Shown piece after piece: positions 1 to 7,304 of a DNA stretch of 11,425 nt. The first letter of the stretch is position 1; each line of letters opens with the position of its first letter. The position numbers and the translations under genes were made by a program. Source of the DNA: Tetmemena sp. SeJ-2015 (Eukaryota; Ciliophora; Spirotrichea; Sporadotrichida; Oxytrichidae); NCBI GenBank assembly GCA_027382625.1, contig JAJKFJ010013787.1, forward strand, positions 1 to 11,425. Reading direction: 5' to 3'. A model generated the notes under the pieces. That model ran no database searches and was not told where the DNA came from. It saw only the letters and a program-made list of their open reading frames with translations.

Positions 1-1522
1 ATTTTTTATAAATAGGTCTGTACTTTGAATTAATGAAGAAGAATATCACCAATATCATGAACACAACAAGTGCTTAGGTTATAGCGCCAAGGCTCTCCAC
101 AAACACAGAGATAAATATCAACCCCACCTTTCGATACATAATTACTATTTCCCAGTAGTAAAATCTCGCTATTAAAAATTAAATCTTATCGTATTAAATG
201 ACTTTCGATATCCTCTAATTAAAAAGCCATATCTCTCTACAATATCAAGGCGATCAAGCTTGTGCTTCACTTTAATCAGAATTGACAATGCAAAGAACGG
301 AATTCCTAAACCCCAAACTATTATAGAGGGGATTGCCACGAAGTAAGAAAATACTTTATGCTAAGTGTTGTAGCAAATCTATGCATTTAAATTAGAAAAC
401 TTTTTTTAATTGAAACTATTTATTTTTCTGTGTAATTTTAATTATAAAATTAAATTGATTTTTGTTAAAAATTCTTAAATTTATATAATGAAAATTCATT
501 ATTTACTTTAACTAATATCAATAATCGAATTAAATTTTATTCCTTGCTTATTTTATTTGAAGTTAGTGTTTTAAAATTTTAATAAAAAAAGAGATAATTT
601 AAGTTATAAATAGAAGTTTTCTAAAAAATAATATACTTAAAAATAAAATAAACTTTAATTTATTTTATAACTGACTGAATATACAAGAAATAATACGATA
701 ATCTAAAGATGAAACTTCTATTGAAATGATAATTGATAGATATATTAAGAGAATACACTTTATACATTACTTTTTTCATTTCTGAGATTGCTAAAATGAA
801 TCTAAACTTATTTTTTTCATTTAATAAATTTATTTTCAAGGCTTGCCTAATAAGCGGTTTAGCTACAATTATCAATGACCATATCATTTATAATTTTAAA
901 AAATACGTTATTTTAATAAATTGATGATAAATCTATTAAAGATCTTCTTTGAGGCGAGACTCTCCGTCTACTTCGTAGCATTTGAAATCATAAAACATAC
1001 TTTGCACGATTGAAGGATGCACCAAGAATACTTCATATAATGCTAAATCTATATAAATTTAATAATTAAAATAGGAGGATGATAAGAGTTGAGACAGCCT
1101 TTCCTAGATAAACAAATGACCTTTTCTTGTGAAGCCACCAAAGACGCCAGAATCCAAAACTCACCATTACACAAATGAGTGGCATAGCAGCCATCATTAA
1201 TAGCTTATAGTAGAACATAGAAGTAGAAGGAGAGTCTGAGTTAGACTTTCTAGTATCCAGCCAACAGTCGAAGGAAACCAACTGCTATGAAACTTATCCC
1301 ACTGGCTTCGAAGAGTCAAGGAACTTCTAAACAAGAGCAGGCCAGTTGAAATTGAATGAGGCTGTCAACATTATCAGCTAGATGTGATTCATCAGGATCT
1401 TAGTGAAAATGCTAGTCACATTGTTCTAGTCAGTTGCTCCTGCTAGAGTAGAACGAATCATGAAAACTACTGCACCGATAGCTAATAAGAATATTCCTAA
1501 AATTCGAATTGTATTGAGTGCT
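1..1522 (-). CDS. C-terminal multi-pass membrane module of beta-helix surface protein (partial)
   Basis: Coding pieces are 1522-1070, 1030-929, 382-196 and 164-1, joined over three IESs. The protein starts with a membrane segment (ILGIFLLAIGAVVFMI). The conserved stretch LTASFNFNWPALVQKFLD then leads into QQLVSFDCWLD, where the QQ are UAG and CAG codons. Further hydrophobic segments follow (LLMMAAMPLICVMVSFGFW; STLIILLFLVHPSI; SYFVAIPSIIVWGLGIPF; LVVFMILVIFFFIN), giving about five or six membrane passes. Between them lie FYDFKCYEVDG and KLDRLDIVERYGFLIRGYRK, which also recur in this ciliate family. The reading is open to base 1 with no UGA, so the C-terminus lies outside the window. The order of motifs matches the membrane end of large ciliate beta-helix/GCC2-GCC3 proteins as I know them. 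What the module does (anchor, sensor or receptor) is not known. Confidence 0.9.
161..199 (-). other. IES, 35 bp, pointer AAAT
   Basis: AAAT occurs at 161-164 and 196-199. Removing one repeat plus the interior joins GYRKSF to YYWEIVIMYRK in frame, restoring a motif usual for this membrane module. Confidence 0.88.
375..936 (-). other. Long IES, 554 bp, pointer AAATCTAT
   Basis: An 8-bp direct repeat lies at 375-382 and 929-936. Excision joins KEDLQQI to ICYNTQHKVFSYF in frame. The 546-bp interior (383-928) is very AT-rich. It contains short chance reading frames on both strands but nothing I can recognise as a gene, transposon end or telomeric repeat. Confidence 0.85.
1027..1073 (-). other. 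IES, 43 bp, pointer AATA
   Basis: AATA lies at 1027-1030 and 1070-1073. Without excision the frame meets a UGA. With it, STLIILLF joins LVHPSIVQSMFYDFKCY. Confidence 0.88.
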
Positions 1523-1539
1523 ATCAAAATATAAATGCT
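1519..1539 (-). other. Very short IES, 17 bp, pointer TGCT
   Basis: TGCT lies at 1519-1522 and 1536-1539 around 13 AT-rich bases. The unspliced frame hits UGA. Excision gives CGLCPDEALNTIRILG, matching the usual Cys-Pro then Asn-x-x-Arg approach to the first membrane segment. A missing base in a T run could also repair the frame. Confidence 0.65.
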
Positions 1540-2017
1540 TCATCTGGACATAAGCCGCACTCATAATCACTAGTGCTTGAGTAACCAACTTAGCAATCTG
1601 TGCATAAGATAATTAGGAATAATTGTGTCTATTTTTTATTAAGATTCCTTGATAACCAGTGGCACAAGTGCCCATGGGATTATTCTCAGGAGCAATCATA
1701 CCTAAACAAGCATTTGTGTTGAGGCATTTTATGAGAATTAAATTAATTTAACTTATTTTAAAATATGAAGGTGGAAGTGTAGTTATTCTTTCTCCAGTAT
1801 CCAGCAGCAGGGCCAACATTTGAACCTCCATTACATATCGCCTTTTCAGTTGGGCATGACTCGCAATTTCCTGGAGAAGTCATTTGCACTAGGGAGTAAC
1901 TAGTACCTGAAGCGCATTCAGAGCAAGCTCCATTTGATGTGAATTATTCTCCTACCTGGCAGTACCTCAAACTCACATATAATCTAAAATCTGAATCGCT
2001 TCGTTTGGTGCTATCTA
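1536..2017 (-). CDS. Cysteine-rich GCC2/GCC3-like module
   Basis: Pieces are 2017-1764, 1734-1640 and 1610-1536. Reading N to C, the landmarks are LRYCQVGEQFTSNGACSEC, SPGNCESCPTEKAICNGG, AAGYWRKNNYTSTFIKCLN, TNACLGMIAPENNPMGTCAT, then GYQGILCTDCQVGYSSTS and YECGLCP. The CxxC and CxxxC spacing, the G-Y-W-R motif and the GYxGxLCxxC motif are typical of the extracellular cysteine-rich segment between the beta-helix and membrane parts of this ciliate family. The cysteines presumably form disulphides on the cell-surface side; that is inference. Two IESs interrupt the module, both with exact pointers. The position directly N-terminal to the first membrane segment agrees with family architecture. 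Confidence 0.9.
1605..1645 (-). other. IES, 35 bp, pointer TAAGAT
   Basis: A perfect 6-bp repeat lies at 1605-1610 and 1640-1645. Excision fuses GYQGIL to CTDCQVGY, a conserved cysteine motif. The segment lacks GT-AG ends on the coding strand, so it is not a normal intron. It is the clearest single case in the window. Confidence 0.95.
1730..1768 (-). other. IES, 34 bp, pointer TATGA
   Basis: TATGA lies at 1730-1734 and 1764-1768. Excision joins NNYTSTF to IKCLNTNACLG in frame. The interior is almost entirely A and T. Confidence 0.92.
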
Positions 2018-2060
2018 TTTAATAAAATTACATTCCTTCAATTTAACAAAAAAAGTTCTA
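2014..2060 (-). other. IES, 43 bp, pointer TCTA
   Basis: TCTA lies at 2014-2017 and 2057-2060. Excision joins SNKDYLTIV to DSTKRSDSDFRLYVSLRYC. An overlapping frame (APNEAIQ) also looks protein-like but ends in UGA before the cysteines. Confidence 0.82.
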
Positions 2061-2427
2061 CAATAGTTAGGTAATCTTTATTAGATTGCTTTGAGGTGTC
2101 AATTCCATCTGTTGTAAAAGAAATGCTAAAGTTATAGCCAGGAGTTGCAGTAAGAGTGATGCCACTTATTTCTGCAAGTCCATAGCCGACATTAAACTGA
2201 GTAGTTCCCTCTATTACAGGAGGATAGGCAGAAGCAGACTTATTTGATGAGGTGAATGAAGTGTCTACGATTGCTCTTATCTTGCTAGACGAGTCACTTC
2301 CAACTATTTAGCCGTACTTATCTACGAGTGCAAAATACTGAGTTGCTATTTCTCCTCCACTCTACTAATTCGAAACTGCTGTGTCAGTGCTTAAATTACT
2401 TTCACTGCTACTAGCAAGCTATCTTCT
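2057..2427 (-). CDS. Beta-rich juxtamembrane domain between repeats and Cys-rich module
   Basis: A single coding piece of about 120 codons. It begins QLASSSESNLSTDTAVSN, then SGGEIATQYFALVDKYGQIV and GSDSSSKIRAIVDTSF. Later stretches are YPPVIEGTTQFNVGYGLAEI, ISGITLTATPGYNFSISFTT and DGIDTSKQSNKDYL. The alternating polar and hydrophobic pattern with ALVDxYGQ and DGIDxSKxSNK is familiar as the link between the beta-helix and the cysteine-rich part of these ciliate membrane proteins. It resembles an immunoglobulin-like or bacterial adhesin-like beta sandwich, though that fold is a guess. Several glutamines are encoded by UAA or UAG. No enzyme motif is seen. Confidence 0.85.
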
Positions 2428-2459
2428 CAAAGAAAAAATGATTACTGGCTTAATATTCT
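2424..2459 (-). other. IES, 32 bp, pointer TTCT
   Basis: TTCT lies at 2424-2427 and 2456-2459. Excision joins TYESAQR to RQLASSSESNLS. Left in, the frame reaches UGA just after a T6 run. Confidence 0.85.
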
Positions 2460-3623
2460 TTGAGCGCTCTCATATGTGCTCATTTATTTTTGATACTCTG
2501 TTGAAGAAACTACTGCCATTCGTTAAGCAAAGCAAGAGATATCATTTCCATAGAGGTATGCTAAATTGTTAGTATAGTATGTAGTCGTTGCTATAGTTGG
2601 CTCTAGAGTATCCCAGTGTATGGCTCCTCCTTTAACATCAGCATAGTTGTTTGTGAAGTATGAATTTGAGGTTAGAGCTACTTAACAATTTAGATAAGAA
2701 GAATCGCATTAGTAATAAATGGCACCCCCAGATCCGCTTGAAGCATAAATTGATGATGAAGTACTAGTTGCATTCTTAGCTTTATTTGACTTGAAGGTGC
2801 AATTGCTAATAGTCACATATTAAGGGTTTTAAAACATAGATATACATTATTTAAATGGTTATCCATGTAGATAGCGCCTCCAATATTTGCTGATGAATTG
2901 AAGAAAGTGGATTTACTAATTAAGTACTTTGTAGTTGAAGCAGTTGTGTCTTTGTTGCTATCTTCCTCCTCAATCGATATAGCTCCTCCATAAACTGCAG
3001 ACATATTGCTGAAGGTGCTTGAAGTTATATTAATTGAGAGACAATTTTTGCATCTCAATGCTGCACCATATTAAGAACTTCCTTTGTACATGTTAAAACA
3101 ATAATTTAAAGTTTAAAGTTACTCATAGTGACTTTGATCATCACAAGCTGAAGATTTTCAACATAAATAGAAGTCAAGGCAAGAGGATTGTCAAATTTAG
3201 TTTCGCTGATATTCAAAACTTTGACGCTATTGATAGCATAAATATCATGGCCCTCGCTTTCACCAACCGCTTAGTTATTCTAGAATATTGAAGAGGTTGA
3301 AATTTTAAGCTCTCCAAAGCCTGATCCGTATATGGCTCCACCATTTGAGCCAGCATAATTATTACTAAAAGTGCATTGAGTTAGGTAAACGTAGGCCTGC
3401 CCAGAGATAATTCATAATTAAAATGAAGAGATGTAAAGTGCTCCTCCTTGACTCGAAAGACCGTTGTAGAAGTAGCTCTTTGTGATGTAGAGATTCACAT
3501 CAAGAATCACAAATATGAAACTCCCCTAAGTCTTTTCTTTACTTGCTAAAACTAATGGCTTTGTTTTTACATCGTCGCGGAAAATAGTATTTGTTATCTT
3601 CACAGTTGAGAATCCAGCGAATA
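2456..3623 (-). CDS. Beta-helix repeat block nearest the membrane
   Basis: Pieces are 3623-3427, 3408-3113, 3097-2857 and 2828-2456. Repeats of the form [F]xxNxA..GGA[IL]Y are plain: SSQGGALYISG, YAGSNGGAIYGSGFGELK, MSAVYGGAISIEEE, SANIGGAIYMDN, SGSGGAIYYQCDSS and DVKGGAIHWDTLEPT. They are spaced by roughly 45-70 residues and separated by strand-like segments such as YLTQCTFSNNYA. The last repeat ends in YLYGNDISCFAQRMAVVSS, a usual C-cap. GGA[IV]-FxxN repeats are the hallmark of chlamydial polymorphic membrane proteins and form right-handed beta-helices. In ciliates they occur in large predicted surface proteins. Confidence 0.9.
2825..2860 (-). other. IES, 32 bp, pointer GGTT
   Basis: GGTT lies at 2825-2828 and 2857-2860. 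Excision turns GGAIYMDN followed by UGA-closed sequence into GGAIYMDNPQYVTISNCTF. The IES sits directly after a GGAIY motif. Confidence 0.92.
3093..3117 (-). other. Short IES, 20 bp, pointer TTAAA
   Basis: TTAAA lies at 3093-3097 and 3113-3117. Excision joins KVTMSNF to NMYKGSSQYGAALRC. Read without excision, the frame stops at UGA. Confidence 0.85.
3403..3432 (-). other. IES, 24 bp, pointer AGAGAT
   Basis: AGAGAT lies at 3403-3408 and 3427-3432. Excision joins GGALYIS to GQAYVYLTQCTF. Its length is a multiple of three but it carries an in-frame UGA. The same pointer is used at 4941/4973 at the same place in another repeat. Confidence 0.93.
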
Positions 3624-3853
3624 ATTTAAAATACTTTTACTTCGCAAAAAATTCAGTTTTAAATTAATTTATCTCACAAAGAAAAAATGAAATTATACTT
3701 ATAACCTTAAATTTAGAAGATAATGACCAAAACTCTAAGAAACTGACCTTATATTAATTATAATTATTTTTTATTCTCTCTTATTCGTAATGATTGTCAT
3801 AAATTTATATAAGTAACGATTCCTAATTTAATTTCTTAAGTAATATATGAATA
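3619..3853 (-). other. IES, 230 bp, pointer GAATA
   Basis: GAATA lies at 3619-3623 and 3849-3853. Excision joins NKASERSKNIF to AGFSTVKITNTIF in frame. The interior is AT-rich with no gene. It includes the motif ATAATTTAAAATACTTTTAC at 3621-3640, which recurs in other IESs. Confidence 0.85.
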
Positions 3854-4946
3854 TGTTCTTGGATCTTTCAGATGCTTTATTATTTTGGAAGTTGGAGCTA
3901 TCAATAGTGACTAATGCATATTGCAAGGAAATGCAATTAAGATTAGCTGTATTCTTAGAGAAAGTGGTTGAAGATATCGTGCAATAAGTATCTTAAGAAC
4001 TTCCAAGTGCCTATATTAAAAATAAACACCTCCAACACTGAATTCTCTTATGCGGTATTGTATTAGAAATCATTCTGATAATTTTTTAAAAAAATGTTGA
4101 TGAATTATAAAATCAGAGGCCACTATGTTAAAAATTGAAGAAGTGAGTATGTTAAAAACTCCCGCAGAGTATATTGCAGTGTTGTAATAACCAATCATAT
4201 CTTTTACGTAGATAGTTGAACATAAAAAAATAAACTATACTTAAACTCTTAGTGGCTTATTTTTAGGTTAAATTAATTTGATAGTGGATATATTAAAAAA
4301 TAAAATAGCAATAAAATACTGCTCCTTAGTAAGCTTCATTATACTTAAATGTTGAGCCTGTTGAAGATACTTAAGAAAGGATAGTGCTGATAACTCCTCC
4401 TCTATAGGCAGTATTGTAGGTATATACTGAGTAAGAATCAGTTAACTTTGTTTAATATAGGTTGAACACTCCTCCAAGTTGATTGAAGGCACAGTAGGAG
4501 TAAGTACTGTAGGAAGATATTATTTGTGTTGCTGACTCAACATATATAGCTGAAATATATTTATAGGCAGCCCCAGAAGTGTAGTTTAAGGACATCATAT
4601 CCACCGCATCCTGCATATACAAAGTTGTGTTGCATTGAATAGTGGTCTGGACGATTGATAAAATAGATGAGGCAACTGAGTATATGACTGATCCTGCTGG
4701 TGAAGATATATCGTAAATTGTATTGCTTGACAAATACATAGCTTGCATGTTGCTTGCATAGATCATACCACCTGCCACAGAAGCATAATGTGAGTAAATT
4801 TAGCTATTAGATATTGACAGCGTCACATACTTGCTAGCTATGTAAACCAGACCTCCATTGGTTGCAAAGTTATCGTGAATATAATTGCTGTTCGTAATAG
4901 AGAATTTTATTGATGCCAAAGTAGCTGACCCTCCTCCATCAGAGAT
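3849..4946 (-). CDS. Beta-helix repeat block, middle part A
   Basis: Pieces are 4946-4316, 4241-4110, 4072-4040 and 3999-3849. The 631-bp piece 4946-4316 is the longest uninterrupted stretch and shows NGGLVYIASKYVTLS, AGGMIYASNMQAMYLSSN, NQLGGVFNLYQTKLTD and YRGGVISTILSQVSSTGS. It continues over IESs to STIYVKDMIGYYNTAIYSAG, IFNIVASDFQYNTAQENS and CTISSTTFSKNTANLNC. The repeat signature weakens toward 3850, where GG is mostly lost but FxxNxA survives (FSKNTA, FQNNKA). The small piece 4072-4040 rests on one clear and one weak pointer. Confidence 0.85.
3997..4042 (-). other. Possible IES, 43 bp, weak pointer GAA
   Basis: GAA lies at 3997-3999 and 4040-4042. Excision joins NTAQENS to QDTYCTISSTTF and repairs the frame. 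The interior in another frame spells SVGGVYF, which looks like a genuine repeat. Two small indels inside real coding sequence, or a 29-bp TTGGA-bounded excision, are therefore alternatives. Confidence 0.45.
4067..4115 (-). other. IES, 43 bp, pointer AAATCA
   Basis: AAATCA lies at 4067-4072 and 4110-4115. Excision joins SIFNIVAS to DFQYNTAQENS in frame. Confidence 0.85.
4237..4320 (-). other. IES, 79 bp, pointer ATACT
   Basis: ATACT lies at 4237-4241 and 4316-4320. Excision joins YNEAYQGAV to QFIFLCSTIYVKDM. A longer ATAAAA repeat nearby (4222/4311) would put the parts out of phase. Confidence 0.75.
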
Positions 4947-4978
4947 TAATTAAATGAGTTTGTAAACAATAAAGAGAT
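4941..4978 (-). other. IES, 32 bp, pointer AGAGAT
   Basis: AGAGAT lies at 4941-4946 and 4973-4978. Excision joins NGGAFYIS to DGGGSATLASIKFS in frame. The pointer lies on the same Ile-Ser codons of the repeat as the IES at 3403. Confidence 0.93.
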
Positions 4979-5435
4979 ATAAAAAGCTCCTCCATTACCA
5001 CTAGCTCCAGTCACAAAGACGCTCGCCTTATTTTGGTATATAGATACTTAGTCAAATAGCACTGAATAAAATGAGTTCGCCAAGGAATTGTAGAGCCAGA
5101 AAACTGGTCCTTAAGGAGAGTAGTTGTGATCAAAATATAATTAAGATGAAACACTGATTCAGTCATGTTAATTGAGTTGCATTTATATATAAATGAAATT
5201 GGGATATTTTTCTTATTTAGATCCATAAAATTTAAGAATTTAATATTAAATAAATATTTTTGTTATCCCTCGAATAATATATTTAAATTAAATAAAAAAT
5301 ATTGCAAACTGTGCATTTGATGACTGCACCATTCAGGCCTAGATTATATTAGAAAGTGCTGCCAGAGTCTGTAATTGAACTTTAAGAATTTAAGTTCATC
5401 AACACTCCAGTTGAACTCGAAGAGAAGCAATATTA
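4973..5435 (-). CDS. Beta-helix repeat block, middle part B
   Basis: Pieces are 5435-5302, 5181-5149 and 5134-4973. The joined protein reads CFSSSSTGVLMNLNSQSS, ITDSGSTFQYNLGLNGAVIK, CTVCNSINMTESVF, DHNYSPQGPVFWLYNSLANS, FYSVLFDQVSIYQNKASVF and VTGASGNGGAFYIS. The middle piece is only 33 bp. KCTVCNSIN parallels RCKNCLSIN at about 3050, showing two copies of the same repeat subtype with paired cysteines. The unexcised reading at 5226-5011 is open but crosses two pointer sites and loses the repeat pattern. Confidence 0.85.
5132..5151 (-). other. Very short IES, 17 bp, pointer AAA
   Basis: AAA lies at 5132-5134 and 5149-5151. Excision gives NMTESVFDHNYSPQGPVFW, a good repeat match. The pointer is minimal, and 2- or 5-bp alternatives around 5135-5140 would also fix the frame. 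Confidence 0.6.
5177..5306 (-). other. IES, 125 bp, pointer TTGCA (alternative TGCATTT)
   Basis: TTGCA lies at 5177-5181 and 5302-5306; excision gives AVIKCTVCNSINMTE. An overlapping 7-bp pair, TGCATTT at 5178-5184 and 5312-5318, also restores frame but drops three residues (KCNSIN). Similarity to RCKNCLSIN elsewhere favours the first. Confidence 0.82.
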
Positions 5436-5536
5436 TTTTATTAAATTAGTTATATATTTTTGAATTACTATATTTTAATTTAAATTTTAATTCTTTAAAC
5501 AAATGTTAAATTATTAATTTAAATTATATAATATTA
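5429..5536 (-). other. IES, 101 bp, pointer AATATTA
   Basis: A 7-bp repeat lies at 5429-5435 and 5530-5536. Excision joins TTTDSLFQY to CFSSSSTGVLMNL in frame. The interior is nearly pure A and T. Confidence 0.87.
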
Positions 5537-6540
5537 GAATAAACTGTCGGTTGTTGTGATATTTAGCTTCTGAGTGCCATATATAGTGGATCCTGAAGTT
5601 CCTAATGTCTTAGAGCTAAACGCATTTAGCTTTGTAAATTGTAAAGGAAATATATATTTTTGTTCTTAAAAAAGAATTAGCGTGGTATCGAGATCAAAGT
5701 TATAAGAATCACTGACGCACTAAACCGTTACTTGGTTTAGGTTTAAATACAAAGCGTAACTTGTACCTGTAGTAGCCTAATAGAGAAATCGTCCCTCTTT
5801 CGCACTTATGTTCTTGATAGTGACATCTGTGAAATCTTTTTAATTAAAGTAAATTTGAATGTTTTCTAAATCTATTCTAGTATCTAGGATAGTTAAAGTA
5901 GTTGCGAAATGAATAACTCCAAATATATATTATATGATAATTTATCCACCATATGCATTTGGGGAGCAATAAATAGAAGCCAAAGTAGCTCCTTCAAAAG
6001 TTAGGTTCTGCACATAAGTTGAGGAAATATAGAATCCTCCTCCGTACCCATTCGTAGCACTCACTTGATTCATACTAGTAGCCCCTAGCTAAATTTTAGC
6101 CCTATTTGATGAAGTAATATTATTTTTTAAAATAAAATTATTAAAGCGCCAGTAGGGCCAATGTACATAAACCCTCCATTGGTTCTTGCTGTTACAAAGG
6201 TCACAGTTGCTAACACAAAAAATAAATATACTTTATATTGCCTTCTTTGCATCTCATTGTATTTACTCAAATTGAAAAATTAAACTTTTGATCTTCAGTA
6301 GAGAAATATATATTGCTTGACTCTTGAATGTAGAAAGCGCCTCCATTTATTGCAAATAAGTTGCTGAAAAGAGTAGCACCAGAGAATGTGAGAATAGAGT
6401 TCTCTAAGTAAAAAGCCCCTCCTAGAACTGCGGCCATATCTGAATATGTGCTACCTGTATCAGTAAATGTCACTGCTAACAAAATCAAAAATATTATGTT
6501 TAATTTTAAGCTATTAAAGAAAATGCACCACCTCTTTTAG
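5530..6540 (-). CDS. Beta-helix repeat block, middle part C
   Basis: Pieces are 6540-6510, 6478-6296, 6207-6136 and 6118-5530. Reading N to C: PKRGGAFSLIAVTFTDTGS, MAAVLGGAFYLENSILTFSG, FAINGGAFYIQESSNIYFS, TVTFVTARTNGGFMYIGP, NGYGGGFYISSTYVQNLTF, SPNAYGGQIIIQYIFGVIHF and GTSGSTIYGTQKLNITTTDS. Strong GG-[AF]-F-Y repeats alternate with threonine- and asparagine-rich turns. The 589-bp piece 6118-5530 has no IES. Many glutamines are UAA or UAG. Potential Asn-x-Thr/Ser glycosylation sites are frequent, which would suit an extracellular face. Confidence 0.88.
6116..6138 (-). other. Short IES, 20 bp, pointer AAT
   Basis: AAT lies at 6116-6118 and 6136-6138 around 17 bases of pure A/T. Excision gives GPTGALIITSSNRAKIQLG. 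A 5-bp slip in an ATTTT tandem would also restore the frame. Confidence 0.6.
6204..6299 (-). other. IES, 92 bp, pointer CAGT
   Basis: CAGT lies at 6204-6207 and 6296-6299. Excision joins QESSNIYFST to VTFVTARTNGG. A nearby TTGCT pair is out of phase and does not work. Confidence 0.87.
6475..6513 (-). other. IES, 35 bp, pointer GCTA
   Basis: GCTA lies at 6475-6478 and 6510-6513. Excision joins RGGAFSLIA to VTFTDTGSTYS. UGA closes the unexcised frame. Confidence 0.9.
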
Positions 6541-6666
6541 GGTTTGTTCCTGAAGACTTGATTTAATTTAAATAATGATAAAATACTTTAAAGTTCATTT
6601 TGTTTATTATCTAAAGTGATAGATGGATAAACATAGTAAAATAACAAAATACTTTTACTAATTAGG
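6536..6666 (-). other. IES, 126 bp, pointer TTAGG (alternative GAAG)
   Basis: TTAGG lies at 6536-6540 and 6662-6666, giving CITSFNPKRGGAF. GAAG at 6551-6554 and 6674-6677 is equally in frame and gives CITSGTNPKRGGAF. The interior contains two AATACTTT motifs (6581 and 6647). Confidence 0.78.
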
Positions 6667-7002
6667 ATTAAAGGAAGTAATGCAAACTTTAATTTCATTC
6701 TTCTTTGAATATTAAGAAATTAGTATGCTATATGAGGTTAATAGTCCGCTTGAATCTTTGTTCTTCAAATATAATTGAAATTATCAAAATTTTAAATATA
6801 TATATTGATATTTATTTATTTGTGCGTCATTTAATTTAAACTATTCTTAATTCAAATTTTTTACCTTTAAATAGAGGATAATTCATTAATGTTTCCATCA
6901 ATAGTATCAAACCCACTAGGAACTATAAATCCCTTAAATTAAAAAAGGTAAACGTCTGATATTAATTTCGAACTTAAAATCTTAAAAATTTTCATTTGGA
7001 AA
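6662..7002 (-). CDS. Beta-helix block, divergent repeats
   Basis: Pieces are 7002-6888 and 6776-6662. The protein reads FQMKIFKILSSKLISDVYLF, QFKGFIVPSGFDTIDGN, INELYLKNKDSSGLLTSYS and ILISQYSKKNEIKVCITSF. The GG motif is degenerate (KGFIV, SSGLL), but the strand-turn pattern and the IxxxYLFxFKGF phrase fit the same fold. The join 6776/6888 is strong (6-bp pointer). The upstream end at 7002 is less certain because only a 4-bp pointer defines it and the frame upstream of it is open for some distance. Confidence 0.75.
6771..6893 (-). other. IES, 117 bp, pointer ATAATT
   Basis: ATAATT lies at 6771-6776 and 6888-6893. Excision joins IDGNINEL to YLKNKDSSGLLTSY in frame. Confidence 0.87.
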
Positions 7003-7304
7003 CTAAACTATTGAGATCTGATTAAATTTAATAAAGAATAAGTTAGAATAATATTTTAAAAGGACTACTGAAGCTTATAAGCTTACTTTTTATAAATATT
7101 ATCATGTAAAGAAAATTATCAAATCATACCTAGTCTCTTTAAATTTTATAAAGTTGATTATTTCTTATAATGTGAACCAAAATTTTTAAATATAAATATA
7201 AATAAAGTCGATGAGTCACTCTTCGCTCTAGGTCCTTAATATTTTCGAAATAATTGATTAAAATAGGATAATTATCTTATTTAAATTCTAATGAGATAAT
7301 GAAA
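6999..7304 (-). other. IES, 302 bp, pointer GAAA
   Basis: GAAA lies at 6999-7002 and 7301-7304. Excision joins CDTNVINNF to QMKIFKILSSKLISD. The interior is AT-rich and without a gene. The frame from the right runs into it for about 60 codons before UGA, so frame alone does not fix the right boundary. Confidence 0.65.

Noticed and set aside
306..320. CCCCAAAC resembling hypotrich telomeric repeat
   Set aside because: It is a single unit and encodes VWGLG within the conserved membrane module.
660..924. Overlapping open frames on both strands (minus 660-887, plus 733-924)
   Set aside because: They lie wholly inside a 546-bp AT-rich IES, are Lys/Ile/Phe/Tyr-rich, and show no motif.
1605..1645. 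Spliceosomal introns as the cause of frame breaks
   Set aside because: Coding-strand ends lack GT-AG, while exact direct repeats of varying sequence flank the segments, here and at other sites.
2381..2572. Plus-strand open frame of 63 codons
   Set aside because: It is antisense to clear beta-helix and juxtamembrane coding and spans an IES.
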